Source: CAYWFP01 sp964457365
GTDB lineage: Bacteria > Planctomycetota > SZUA-567
Direction of reading: 5' to 3'
DNA length: 64,000 bases
Assembly: GCA_964457365.1 (NCBI GenBank)
Contig: CAYWFP010000001.1
Span: 77,551-141,550 of the forward strand
The position numbers and the translations under genes were made by a program. Numbering within the stretch: the stretch's first letter is position 1; each line of letters opens with the position of its first letter. The notes under the pieces are model-generated. The model did no database searches. It was not told the origin of the DNA and was given only the letters and a program-made list of their open reading frames with translations. Positions 41,161 to 49,751 of this stretch are shown here, one piece after another.

Positions 41161-42047
41161 TCGAGTTCGTCCTCGCCCGTCGGCGATTCCTCGGGTTCGT
41201 CGCTCTTCATGCGGATGTCCTTCAGCGGCATACGCCGTTCGCCGCCGGAGAGCGAGAGGGTGAAGGGGCCGACCTCGCCGTTGGCCTGCAGATCGGAGAA
41301 GTGGAGCTGTACCTCGCGGCTCTCCTGCGGCCAGATGAGCCGCAGCGACAGCGGCACCATCGGCTCCTCGCCACCGGGAGGCTGCTGGCCGGTGAAGTCG
41401 CTGAGCGGCCGGTACTTGCTGTAGAGTTCCCGCAGCTTCACCTCGCCCGAGGCGTTGACGTGCTCGATGCCGTGGAGCAGGTAGCTGCCGTCCTCGACGA
41501 TGAAACGCAGGTGCGGGCGGTCGTCGGGATTCTTCTCCGTCAGGATCACGTTGCGCCGGCCGGTCAGGTGGGCGCGGATTTCGTGATACTTCCACGCGCG
41601 TTGCCGCAGCGCCGGGTCGAAGCCGAAGAGGCGGTTGAGCAGTTCCTCCGGGCCGAGTTGGATATTGGCCCGGCGCGAATCCTCCACCGAACCGACGTAG
41701 AGTATCTTCTCGCTCGGCACCAGCATGGCGATCTTGTTGCCCCGCACCACCGCGTCGAAGACCTCGATGCGGTCGCCCATCTTGGTCGCGTGGATGTGCA
41801 GGTCCTTGGGCCGGCGGGCGATGATCTCGGCGTCGAAGGTGAGGAAGAAGTTGTTCTTCCAGTCGCGGATCTTCATCGTCGCCGCGCCCTTCAGCGAGTC
41901 GATCGCCGCACGCTGCGCCAGCGCCTGCCGAGCCAATGCCTCCGGCGGGTCCTTGGGGAACTTGTTGCTGAAGACGCAGCCGGCCAGGCCCAAGAGCATC
42001 GCCAGGACGGTCGCCGCTTTCGAAAGATTGGCCAGACTCGACACCAT
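41157..42047 (-). CDS. LolB-like outer-membrane lipoprotein
   Basis: This 296-aa lipoprotein has the signal 'LAMLLGLAGCVFSNKFP', with the lipidated Cys at residue 24. The mature protein resembles the LolB/DUF4292 fold: 'IDSLKGAATMKIRDWKNNFF' followed by 'PKDLHIHATKMGDRIEVFD', 'GNKIAMLVPSEKILYVGS' and a beta-rich C-terminus. The last ~15 residues are acidic. It is the first gene of an operon with the MMPL exporter. Start 42047 is chosen for the lipoprotein signal; longer in-frame starts would bury it. The leader contains a terminator-like hairpin. Confidence 0.7.
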   Translation of the reverse strand: MVSSLANLSKAATVLAMLLGLAGCVFSNKFPKDPPEALARQALAQRAAIDSLKGAATMKIRDWKNNFFLTFDAEIIARRPKDLHIHATKMGDRIEVFDAVVRGNKIAMLVPSEKILYVGSVEDSRRANIQLGPEELLNRLFGFDPALRQRAWKYHEIRAHLTGRRNVILTEKNPDDRPHLRFIVEDGSYLLHGIEHVNASGEVKLRELYSKYRPLSDFTGQQPPGGEEPMVPLSLRLIWPQESREVQLHFSDLQANGEVGPFTLSLSGGERRMPLKDIRMKSDEPEESPTGEDELE

Positions 42048-42091
42048 CGCGTTCGCCGCTCGCCTCCGCGCGTCGCCGGAGGGATCAAGAC

Positions 42092-42117
42092 AAAAAGGAA
42101 GCCATCGAAGGCTCCCC
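42092..42117 (-). promoter_or_regulatory. terminator-like hairpin in the leader (possible attenuator)
   Basis: On the - strand GGAGCC-TTCGAT-GGCTTCC (one bulge) is followed by TTTTT. It lies between a promoter-like sequence (42133-42161) and the lipoprotein start 42047, in the position of a transcription attenuator. It could equally be an insulating terminator. Confidence 0.4.
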
Positions 42118-42132
42118 GGATATAAGGCCATC

Positions 42133-42161
42133 AGTCTATCCGACCGCCCCTTCGCGGACAA
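42133..42161 (-). promoter_or_regulatory. promoter for the LolB-like/MMPL operon
   Basis: On the - strand TTGTCC (42161-42156), a 17-bp spacer and TAGACT (42138-42133) predict a leader of about 80 nt before ATG 42047. Confidence 0.5.
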
Positions 42162-42208
42162 GGGATTTTTGCCCGCGCGGCGATCTTCGCGATTCAAACC
42201 GGTTCGGC

Positions 42209-42237
42209 GTGACGCCTGGCGCCCGTGGCGTTATAAT
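42209..42237 (+). promoter_or_regulatory. sigma-70 promoter of the pseudouridine synthase gene
   Basis: GTGACG (42209-42214), a 17-bp spacer and a perfect TATAAT (42232-42237) lie 31 bp upstream of ATG 42269. Confidence 0.65.
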
Positions 42238-42268
42238 CGGTCATCGTCTTGCTTTCGCGGAGAAAGCC

Positions 42269-43231
42269 ATGCCCAGGCGCCGCTACGCGCCCGAAAGCGT
42301 CCATGCGTTCCGTTTGTCCCGCACGGTCGGTCCGCGGCCGATGTTGCCGTATCTGCGTGCGCGGCTGGGGCTTCCGGAGAATCTCGTGCGCCGGTTGATC
42401 CGGCAGGGCGCTGTCCGCGTCGAGAGCGCGGTGGTGGACGATCCGGAGAACGTTGTCGACTGGCAGGCCGGCACTTGCTGCGAGGTCCGCTTTCCCGCCG
42501 ACTGGCCGCCGCATCTGCAACCGACGCCGATGAATCTGCGGATTCTGTACGAAGACGCGTACCTCGTGGCGCTGGACAAGCCGCCGCGGCAGATCGTTCA
42601 CCCCGCGCGCGGCTACATGAATGGCGGCACGCTGCAGAACGGTCTGCTGTATCGCTACCGGAACCAGCGGGACAACGCGGGCTTCCGCGTCGCGCCGGCG
42701 CACCGTCTCGACCGCGACACCAGCGGCGTCATCGTCTTCGCCCGCACGCGCGGGGCGTACCGCGCCCTGGTCGCTTGTTTCGCCGCACGCGAAACGGAGA
42801 AAACCTATTGGGCGCTCGTGCACGGCGTGCCGGACTGGGCCGAGGCGGTTGTCGATGCGCCGATCGGGCTCGATCCGCAAGAGCCGAAGAGATGCGCGAT
42901 CGTTCCCGCCGCCGACGGTGGCAAGAATGCGCGCACGGCCTTGAAGGCGGTCGAAGCCGGCGGCGGCTGGGCGTGGGTCGAGGCCAGGCCGCTGACGGGG
43001 CGGCCGCACCAGGTGCGGGTGCATCTCGTGCACGCGGGGCACCCGGTTCTCGGCGACCGCGATTACCATCCCGCCGCCACGCACCCCATCGACCGGCAGG
43101 CGCTGCATGCCGCGCGGCTGGTGCTGGCGCATCCGATTACCGGCGAGACGCTCGAGCTGACCGCCCCGCTGCCGCCGGATATGGCGGAGTTGCTCGCCCG
43201 CCTCCGGCAGTCGAGGGTTGACGAAGCGTAA
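42269..43231 (+). CDS. RluA-family 23S rRNA/tRNA pseudouridine synthase
   Basis: This enzyme isomerises specific uridines to pseudouridine in RNA. The 320-aa product has an S4-like RNA-binding region (~25-70, 'LPENLVRRLIRQGAVRVESA'), the catalytic core with 'YEDAYLVALDKPPRQIVHPA', and motif II 'HRLDRDTSGVIVFA' containing the nucleophile Asp148. Later come 'ETEKTYWALVHGVP' and 'PLTGRPHQVRVHLVHAGHPV'. Which RNA site is modified (RluC, RluD or TruC type) cannot be told. Start ATG 42269 has GGAG six bases upstream and a good promoter. Confidence 0.92.
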   Translation: MPRRRYAPESVHAFRLSRTVGPRPMLPYLRARLGLPENLVRRLIRQGAVRVESAVVDDPENVVDWQAGTCCEVRFPADWPPHLQPTPMNLRILYEDAYLVALDKPPRQIVHPARGYMNGGTLQNGLLYRYRNQRDNAGFRVAPAHRLDRDTSGVIVFARTRGAYRALVACFAARETEKTYWALVHGVPDWAEAVVDAPIGLDPQEPKRCAIVPAADGGKNARTALKAVEAGGGWAWVEARPLTGRPHQVRVHLVHAGHPVLGDRDYHPAATHPIDRQALHAARLVLAHPITGETLELTAPLPPDMAELLARLRQSRVDEA

Positions 43232-43462
43232 CCCGGCCCGTAGGGGGCCGACGCGACGGCCGTCTTCCTCGTTGCGCCTCCGCACCGAGCGGCGTATCGC
43301 CGCGGACAAGCAGGCCACTTGTATACGATATGCTGTCGTCTTTACCGCGGGCATGTGGCAAAACGAAGACGAAATTCTGAAATTGTTACTTAACGGGTCC
43401 CAACCGATAATACGTGCGGATCGCCCGCCGCCGAAATTCCCCGACCGGTTTTCGCTTGCCAG

Positions 43463-43491
43463 GTGACACGGATGGCGTTACCCGGTATACT
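43463..43491 (+). promoter_or_regulatory. sigma-70 promoter of the response regulator gene
   Basis: GTGACA (43463-43468), a 17-bp spacer and TATACT (43486-43491) lie 37 bp before ATG 43528. The ~230 bp between the pseudouridine synthase stop and this promoter are less GC-rich. They contain a 37-codon ORF (43353-43466) without a ribosome site, which I do not call a gene. Confidence 0.75.
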
Positions 43492-43527
43492 GAAGTCTTT
43501 GTCGACTCCCGCAGAGGACCTGGCGCG

Positions 43528-44235
43528 ATGAGCGAGTTCGAAGGCAGACTGAAGATCCTGGTCATCGACGACGACAGGGACGTGCGCGTGTTCCTCTCGC
43601 GCTTCCTGACGATGAAGAATTTCGAAGTGATCGAAGCCGCCGACGGCGAAGAGGGGCTTTTCCAGCTCGCGCAGAACTCCGACGTGGTGCTGGTCATCCT
43701 CGACTGGATGATGCCGGGCATGAGCGGCATCGACGTGCTGCAGCAGATCACTTCGCAGCAGGAGGACGCCGTGCCGGTGCTGATGCTCAGCGCCAAGTCC
43801 GAGGCCCAGGACGTCGTGGAGGCCATCGACGCGGGGGCGGTGGACTACGTCGTCAAGCCCATCAGCAAGGATTATCTCCTCTTCAAGATCAACAATATCC
43901 TCGAGCGCGGGCGGGAGAAGGCCCAGGCCAAGGCCGCGCGCAGAAAGAGCGTCCACCTCACCGCCACCGCCGCGCTGATGATCGCGCGCATCTCCGGGCA
44001 GGCGGTGACGTTCAGCACCAGCTTCCCGGTGCCGCCGGGCTCGGTGGTGATCCTGCGCTCGGAGGAGATCAACCTCAAGGCCGACCTGCCGCGCGACTTC
44101 CGCTTCTCCTGCCGCGTCACCGACTGCGAGGGCAAGTCGAACAAGTACCGCGTCCGCGCCGACATCATGAGCCTCTCGCCGGAGATCGCCACCCGCCTGG
44201 CCCGCATCACCGAGGAGTCGGGCTGGACCAGTTGA
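43528..44235 (+). CDS. response regulator with PilZ-like output domain
   Basis: This 235-aa protein has a receiver domain (residues 8-125) with all key residues: acidic pair in 'VIDDDRDVRVFL', phospho-Asp59 in 'VVLVILDWMMPGMSG', Ser88 and Lys110 ('DYVVKPISKDYL'). Residues ~135-230 look like a PilZ-type beta-barrel ('ARRKSVHLTATAALMIARIS', 'FPVPPGSVVILRSEEINL'), though the full R-x3-R/DxSxxG c-di-GMP motif is not clear. No kinase gene is adjacent. A link between phosphorelay and c-di-GMP or motility is inference. trpF follows after 9 bp. Confidence 0.8.
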   Translation: MSEFEGRLKILVIDDDRDVRVFLSRFLTMKNFEVIEAADGEEGLFQLAQNSDVVLVILDWMMPGMSGIDVLQQITSQQEDAVPVLMLSAKSEAQDVVEAIDAGAVDYVVKPISKDYLLFKINNILERGREKAQAKAARRKSVHLTATAALMIARISGQAVTFSTSFPVPPGSVVILRSEEINLKADLPRDFRFSCRVTDCEGKSNKYRVRADIMSLSPEIATRLARITEESGWTS

Positions 44236-44244
44236 GGATCCCCG

Positions 44245-44895
44245 ATGTCCTATCGCTGCCGGATCAAGTTCTGCGGGCTGCGTAGCGCGGCCGACCTGGA
44301 GGCGGCGCTGGCGCTGGGCGTCGACGCGGTCGGCTTCGTCCTCAGCGAGAGCAAGCGGCGAATCGAGCCCGAAGCGTGCCGAGAGTTGCACGCGCGCCTG
44401 CCCGCATCGCTTCCCGGTCTCGGTGTGGTCGGGCCGCTGCCGGCGCGACGGATCACGGCGCTCTTCGCCGCCAGCGGGGTGAGCCGGATGCAGATCACCG
44501 TGCCCGAGGATGCCGACGGCTATTGGGAAACGCTCGCGGAGGTGCCGCATCTGCGGGCGTATCGCGTGCAGGGACCGCAGACGCTCGCGCTGGTGGAAGC
44601 GGCCGGTCTCGACCGTTTCGTGCTGGACGCCTACGTCCCCGGCCTGCCGGGCGGCACCGGCACAACCTTCGACTGGGCACTAGCCGCGCAGGCGACACGG
44701 CTTGGTGAAGTGATCCTCGCCGGCGGCCTGACCCCGGAGAACGTGGGAGAAGCGATCCGGCGGGTGCGCCCGTGGATGGTCGACGTCTCCGGCGGCATCG
44801 AGGACGAATCCGGCGTGAAGGATCCGCGACGCATGGCCGTCTTCGTCCAGGCGGTGCGCCGTGCGGAGAAGGAGATCGCCGCGGCGGAAGCCTAG
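44245..44895 (+). CDS. trpF: phosphoribosylanthranilate isomerase
   Basis: TrpF performs the Amadori rearrangement in tryptophan synthesis. The 216-aa TIM barrel has 'RIKFCGLRSAADLEAAL' with the catalytic Cys (residue 9), 'VDAVGFVLSESKRRI', the late 'LDAYVPGLPGGTGTTFDWAL' with the general-acid Asp, and the phosphate-binding 'LAGGLTPENVGEAI' and 'VDVSGGIEDESGVKDPRRM'. Length is normal. It is isolated from other trp genes and follows a response regulator by 9 bp, so the two may share a transcript. Confidence 0.93.
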   Translation: MSYRCRIKFCGLRSAADLEAALALGVDAVGFVLSESKRRIEPEACRELHARLPASLPGLGVVGPLPARRITALFAASGVSRMQITVPEDADGYWETLAEVPHLRAYRVQGPQTLALVEAAGLDRFVLDAYVPGLPGGTGTTFDWALAAQATRLGEVILAGGLTPENVGEAIRRVRPWMVDVSGGIEDESGVKDPRRMAVFVQAVRRAEKEIAAAEA

Positions 44896-44901
44896 CCCAC
44901 G

Positions 44902-46032
44902 CTACGTTTCCCGCTCCCGCGCGCCCCGGGCGAAGAGCCCGCGCGTCGCCGGCACCGCGCCGAGGCGATGTTGGGAGAGCGTCTGAAAGAACGCGCCCAC
45001 CCCGAGCACCCCCACCACCACGTCGTCGAGAACGCCCAGCACCGGCATGAAGTCCGGCAGGGCGTCGACCGGAGAGATCACCCACAAGAGCGCGATGAAT
45101 AGCACCACCAGCGCCTTGGGCACCGCCGCGACGTAGGCGAAAGCGTCATCGCTCGCCTCGATGAAGACCTCCGCGTTCAGCGCCAGCCCCGAGCCCGACT
45201 GGTTCTGGATGATCACCGCCAGATGATCCTGCTCCACCAGCGCCTGCACGATGCGGCGGGCGATCGTTGCCGTCTGGGGTGAGGATGCCTCCATCCCCAG
45301 CGCGCGCGAGACCACGCCCATGCATTCGCGCTCGGTCACCGGCCGGCGCAACTCCTCCAGCCGCATCAACAGCCGCGTCTTGAGCTCCAGGTCCGCCCGC
45401 AACGCCGGATCGCCCCGGAACCGCCGCGTCACCAGCGTCCAGAATCGACGCCGCACCGGATCGTCCCGCTGCAGCAGCAGCGCACCGCCCAAGGCCAGCA
45501 GCCCGGCGACGAACCAGCCCACGTCGCCGAAGTCCGGGCCGGTGACGCTCAACACCACCGCCAGCAGCAGCACGAAGGCCAGCAGACCGATCGCCGGCCG
45601 CCGCCGCAAGGAGAGCGCCAGCGCCACGCCCAGGAAGAGCACCGCCGCGCCCGGCGAATGCAGCACGTCGAAGACCACCGGCGGGATCCAGCCCACCAGC
45701 GTCCGTACCGCGCCCTCGGCCAGATCGGCCGCGCGGTCGGTTGCCGACGCGTGGTCGCTGCGCTGAAACAGGCGGTTGACGAAGAACATGGCGCTGAAGA
45801 AGAACGCCACGTGCAGCAAGGCGTTGGCCGGGCGACGCGGATCGCCGAAGAGGCGCCACTGCCAGCAGAGGGTGGTGACGATGACGAAGGCGATCAGCGC
45901 CGAGAAGAGAAACTGCGACCAGGCGAACGGCGCGCGCGCGCCGGTCTCCGCCAGCAGTACGCAGGCCAGCGCGTGCAGCCCCAGCGCCACGGGAAAGCGC
46001 CAGTGCCAGTGCGAGTAGACGCCGAGACTCAC
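44902..46032 (-). CDS. membrane protein with DUF1232 (YkvA-like) C-terminus
   Basis: This 376-aa protein has about five hydrophobic helices in residues 1-190, a soluble region (~200-295, 'RRPVTERECMGVVSRALGM'), and a C-terminal DUF1232/YkvA segment 'ALLWVISPVDALPDFMPVLG' then 'LDDVVVGVLGVGAFF'. The function of DUF1232 is unknown. The GTG start at 46032 overlaps the stop of the upstream gene, with GGAG eight bases upstream. It ends 6 bp from the convergent trpF. It is the last of a three-gene unit running from 49628. Confidence 0.72.
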   Translation of the reverse strand: MSLGVYSHWHWRFPVALGLHALACVLLAETGARAPFAWSQFLFSALIAFVIVTTLCWQWRLFGDPRRPANALLHVAFFFSAMFFVNRLFQRSDHASATDRAADLAEGAVRTLVGWIPPVVFDVLHSPGAAVLFLGVALALSLRRRPAIGLLAFVLLLAVVLSVTGPDFGDVGWFVAGLLALGGALLLQRDDPVRRRFWTLVTRRFRGDPALRADLELKTRLLMRLEELRRPVTERECMGVVSRALGMEASSPQTATIARRIVQALVEQDHLAVIIQNQSGSGLALNAEVFIEASDDAFAYVAAVPKALVVLFIALLWVISPVDALPDFMPVLGVLDDVVVGVLGVGAFFQTLSQHRLGAVPATRGLFARGARERET

Positions 46033-47153
46033 GGATTGCCCTCCCCCCCGTCGAGGCGACGGCGCAGCGCTTGCAGCCGCGCCCGCACGTCTTCCTCGGC
46101 ATAGGTGTGCGAACCGAACTGGACCGACTCCGACCAGAGCGGGATGGAGAAGGCCTCGTCGACCAGCGTCCACATGCGCAGGCGCAGGTGCAGCCGGTCG
46201 CGCCGCGCGTGACCGCGGTCAACCTCCTCGAGCTTCGCCAGTACCCGCACCAGTCGGTCCCAGCGGTCGTGCAGATGCTTCTTCTTGGGATCGAAACTCT
46301 CGCCGAAGCTCGAGAGCAGCGTGTTGGCCTCGATCAGGAGCGCGTGGCGCTTGCGGTCCATCTCCGGGCCGTAGTTGCCGCGCAGGCGGTCGATGTTATG
46401 CAGCAGCCGCGTGGCCGGCTCGACGCCGATATCGCCGCCGGTGCTCGAGCCCGGCAGTGCGGCGTACTGCGCCAGCAGATAGGCGTACGCGGCGGAGAAC
46501 GGCGGGATGCGCTCGAGTGAAGCCAGCAGCGCCTCGAGCTCGCGGTAGTACGCCTCCACCCGGACCAGAACCGCCGTCTCGCCACTGGCGGTCGTCTCCG
46601 CGGTCTGTTCCAGCCGCAACGCATACGCCTTGAGCGCCTTGATCAGGAGCGCCTCGCGCAGGGGCGTGGCCGCGCGCAACGCCGGGTCGGCCAGCATCTG
46701 ATCGAGAAGCGAACTCACCCGTTCCCAGCGCTCGGCCTCGATGGCGCGGTTGAGCGCCTTGGTCTTCTCCTTGAATCCCGGCGGAACCTGCGCCACCGGC
46801 AGTGGCATCACCGCCTCGGCCATGATCACTTCCTGCGGTGTCGGCGGGGGGCGCAGCGCCTCGATCAGGCGCCAGCGTCCGAACGCCACCAGCGCGCAGA
46901 ATGCCAGGACCACCAGGACGTGTGCGGGCAGATGCCGCCAGTTCGGCCGCTCCAGGACCGGCGCGCCGAGGAAGTGGCGCACCTCTTCGTGCCGGGCGAA
47001 GAAGTCGGCCGGATCGACCGTCGCGTCCCATCCCGGGGGCAGCGTCACCTTTGCGTAGGCCGCGCGCGCCTCGCGATGGCCGCCGACGCCGAGAGCCTCC
47101 GCGGTCGGCGACCGGTCAGGCATCTCCGCGGGCAGCTGCGAATCGTTGGGCAT
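46029..47153 (-). CDS. unknown single-pass membrane protein
   Basis: This 374-aa protein is not recognised. It has a cytoplasmic N-terminus (~1-75), one membrane helix at ~76-95 ('LPAHVLVVLAFCALVAFGRW'), and a ~270-residue helical, charged extracytoplasmic or cytoplasmic domain. The pattern of paired amphipathic helices ('KALNRAIEAERWERVSSLLD') resembles TPR-like solenoids without a clear consensus. It lies 15 bp downstream of the large secreted gene and overlaps the DUF1232 gene. The three probably act together. Confidence 0.65.
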   Translation of the reverse strand: MPNDSQLPAEMPDRSPTAEALGVGGHREARAAYAKVTLPPGWDATVDPADFFARHEEVRHFLGAPVLERPNWRHLPAHVLVVLAFCALVAFGRWRLIEALRPPPTPQEVIMAEAVMPLPVAQVPPGFKEKTKALNRAIEAERWERVSSLLDQMLADPALRAATPLREALLIKALKAYALRLEQTAETTASGETAVLVRVEAYYRELEALLASLERIPPFSAAYAYLLAQYAALPGSSTGGDIGVEPATRLLHNIDRLRGNYGPEMDRKRHALLIEANTLLSSFGESFDPKKKHLHDRWDRLVRVLAKLEEVDRGHARRDRLHLRLRMWTLVDEAFSIPLWSESVQFGSHTYAEEDVRARLQALRRRLDGGEGNP

Positions 47154-47168
47154 AGATTCATCCGCGAC

Positions 47169-49628
47169 TCAGCGCTTGTCGGCGTTGGCCATGTAATACC
47201 AGAATGTCTTTTCGTACCGCTTGGAACGGAGCGCGTCCTTCGGCGACCGGTCGCGTTGCTTGTCGAGCTTGATCACGCCGCGGGGCCAGTTGCGCGCACA
47301 GTAATAGAGACGCCCCACGTTGATACGCTTGTACAGCGCCGCGTCATAGATGTTGGCCTGCCGATCGGCCTCCTCGTCGATCCGCTCTTCGGGGCTCTGG
47401 TTTTTCGATTTCTTGCCGCGATTCCGGCCGCGCGCGTCGTCATCCTCGCCGCCGCCCTCGAGCATCTTGTCCTCCATGACTTTCCGCTTGTGGCGCAACC
47501 ATTCGTGAAGGTTGCTGGAGACGAGGTTCAGCATGGTCTTCGACGGGGTGTAACGCTCCTGGTCGAGCACCTCGCAGGCCTTCGACGCCAGGGGTTTCTG
47601 GCCGTTGTACACGGCATTGCGGCAGACGTCCTGCAGTACGTCCGGGACGAAGTAGCATTCGGGATCGGCCTTCATCCATTTGTGCACCAGCGGCACGTTG
47701 GTGCCGTAATTGAGCGTCGAGCGCCGCGCTTGCAGGTAGGCGTACCAGCGGCGCTGCAACTCCGACTCGGTCTCGTTCTTGAGATTCTCCAGGATGGAAT
47801 CGGCGAACTGGCGGTGCTCCTGCATCGCCAGCGTCTGCAGCAGCGCGGAACGGAACGCCGGCGCCTCTTTGAATGTCTCCTTGAAGACCGACGCCGTCTG
47901 CGGAATCCAGCGCTCCTTCATGTGCTCCATGTCCTTGGCCGTGACCATCTCCAGCAGGTTCCAGGCGGTTTCGCGTCCCTCGGGCGAATTCGGGTATTCG
48001 CGCAGAAGCTTTTTCATGCCTTCGAAACGCGCTTCCAGTTCGTTCTGGCGCAGATCCAGTCGCTGCTGCGGCGTCATGGCTTCGAGCTCTTCCTCGCGCT
48101 TCTTCGCCTCGGCTTCGGCCGCGGCCTTGGCCTCTTCCTCGGCCTTCTCGTATTCGTCCTGAACCGCCTGCTTGGCCGCGGCCTTGGCTTCCTGGATCGA
48201 CTTGGCCACCTCGGCCTTGGCATTTTTCTCGGCGGCCGCCTCGTCCTGACCGTCGGCCTTGGCTTTTTTGACCGCTTCCTGGACCGTCTTCTCGCCCGCG
48301 GCTTCCGCTTCCGCCTGCGCCTTCTCCATCGCTTCCTTGATGCGCTGTTGTTTCAACTCCGCGGCGGCGCGTTTCTCCTCCTGTTCACGCCTTCTGGCCT
48401 GATGCGAGTCCGGAAAGAGCGCGATGTAGGCGTCGAGCCGTTCCTGCTCCTTGGCCTCCACCTCCGCTCTCAGCGCCTCGATTTCCGGCCACGGCGCGAC
48501 CCCGTCCCTGATCAGCGGCCGCGCCCTGCCGAGAACTTCCTGCCAGCGGTGGTTCGCCGGATGCTCGCGCATGAACAGCGCCGCGAGTTCGAGGCACTGT
48601 TTGCGCGCGCCCTCGTCATCGACCTCCTGCGCCCACGGCAGGAAGACCTTCATCGCCTCGGCGGCCTCCGTTGAACTCGGATAGCGCTTGACGAGTCGCA
48701 GCATGGAGGCGAACGCCAGACGCAGAGAATCCCCGGGTTCGCGCTCGCTCTTGCGTCGCGAACGGCGGGATTTCTTCTTGTCCTCCGCCGGCTTCTCCTG
48801 TTGCGCGTCGTAGCGCCCGGTATGGGTCAACACCGCCTGCTCGAGGTAGCGCGGCTGCCAGTCGCAGACCTTGTAGGTCTTGAGGCAGGCGTTGACGACC
48901 GCGGCGGCCTGGTCCCAGGCCTCGGCCTCCCGAAGGTAGCCCAGATAGTCGTGCAGGTACATCGGCCGGCCGAGGTAGCGGCGGTTGGTGTGCAACGTGC
49001 TGTCGTCCAGCTCGTCCATGTGATTGTCGGCGAACTCGTCGATGCGCTCGCACATTCGCTCCCAGGCGTCCTCGCGTTCCTCCTCGATCTCCGCGGCCTT
49101 GCCCTCTTCGAAGCTGGCGTCGATCAGGCGGTCGAGCCACTCGCGATAGGTCCAGCTCCAGTCGTACTTCTCGCAGGCCTCCAGCGCCACGCGCGACGCG
49201 TCGCTGAAGCGCTTGTCGTGCCAGAAACGGTCGTACAGGTATTCCAACCCCTGACGCTTGTCCGGCAAGTGCTCCTTCTTCCACCAATCGCGAAGCTCCT
49301 CCTCGTATTCCTCGACATCGTATTTGAGCATGTAATACTTGATGCGATACAGGTAGAGATGGTATTGCGCGTGACGAACCATCTGCTCGACGTCGTCGCC
49401 CTTCTTCCTTCGCCACTGCTTGATATATTTCTCGATCGCCTGGTCCTCGACCTTGTGATACTCGCCCCCCTTGAGCCTCTTCTTGCGGCGCGTCTGATGG
49501 ACTTCCGAACGCATCTGGTGATACGCCTGGTGTGCTTCCCAGAATTGCTCGCTCGCGCCGCCTTGCCCGGGCAGGACGAATGCCGACAACAGAAGAATAC
49601 AGACAGGCACAAGGGTAGCGCGGACCAT
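47169..49628 (-). CDS. large secreted helical protein with coiled-coil core
   Basis: This 819-aa protein has a signal peptide (1-25, 'LLLSAFVLPGQGGASE'). The N-terminal ~270 residues are Tyr/Trp/Glu-rich helices with TPR-like spacing ('KRFSDASRVALEACEKYDWS'). Residues ~400-530 are an Ala/Glu/Lys-rich coiled coil ('VQEAVKKAKADGQDEAAAEK'), and the C-terminal part is again helical. No enzymatic motif is visible. A good promoter (49677-49705) and GGAGG seven bases before ATG support expression. It leads the operon with the two membrane proteins, so an envelope scaffold or stalk-like structure is possible. I do not recognise the family. Confidence 0.7.
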   Translation of the reverse strand: MVRATLVPVCILLLSAFVLPGQGGASEQFWEAHQAYHQMRSEVHQTRRKKRLKGGEYHKVEDQAIEKYIKQWRRKKGDDVEQMVRHAQYHLYLYRIKYYMLKYDVEEYEEELRDWWKKEHLPDKRQGLEYLYDRFWHDKRFSDASRVALEACEKYDWSWTYREWLDRLIDASFEEGKAAEIEEEREDAWERMCERIDEFADNHMDELDDSTLHTNRRYLGRPMYLHDYLGYLREAEAWDQAAAVVNACLKTYKVCDWQPRYLEQAVLTHTGRYDAQQEKPAEDKKKSRRSRRKSEREPGDSLRLAFASMLRLVKRYPSSTEAAEAMKVFLPWAQEVDDEGARKQCLELAALFMREHPANHRWQEVLGRARPLIRDGVAPWPEIEALRAEVEAKEQERLDAYIALFPDSHQARRREQEEKRAAAELKQQRIKEAMEKAQAEAEAAGEKTVQEAVKKAKADGQDEAAAEKNAKAEVAKSIQEAKAAAKQAVQDEYEKAEEEAKAAAEAEAKKREEELEAMTPQQRLDLRQNELEARFEGMKKLLREYPNSPEGRETAWNLLEMVTAKDMEHMKERWIPQTASVFKETFKEAPAFRSALLQTLAMQEHRQFADSILENLKNETESELQRRWYAYLQARRSTLNYGTNVPLVHKWMKADPECYFVPDVLQDVCRNAVYNGQKPLASKACEVLDQERYTPSKTMLNLVSSNLHEWLRHKRKVMEDKMLEGGGEDDDARGRNRGKKSKNQSPEERIDEEADRQANIYDAALYKRINVGRLYYCARNWPRGVIKLDKQRDRSPKDALRSKRYEKTFWYYMANADKR

Positions 49629-49676
49629 GGGGTGTCCTCCGTGAAAAGCATGCGTGGAATCGAAAATACCAATAGT

Positions 49677-49705
49677 ATTGTAGAGGAAAAAACGTCCCGC
49701 GCCAA
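49677..49705 (-). promoter_or_regulatory. sigma-70 promoter of the three-gene envelope operon
   Basis: On the - strand TTGGCG (49705-49700), a 17-bp spacer and TACAAT (49682-49677), 48 bp before ATG 49628. Confidence 0.65.
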
Positions 49706-49751
49706 ATCGGACCCGGCGAATATCCCGAGAAAATTGATGCCCGACTTCTAT

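Noticed and set aside
43353..43466. A 37-codon ORF before the response regulator
   Set aside because: It has no ribosome site, overlaps the regulator's promoter, and shows no recognisable feature.
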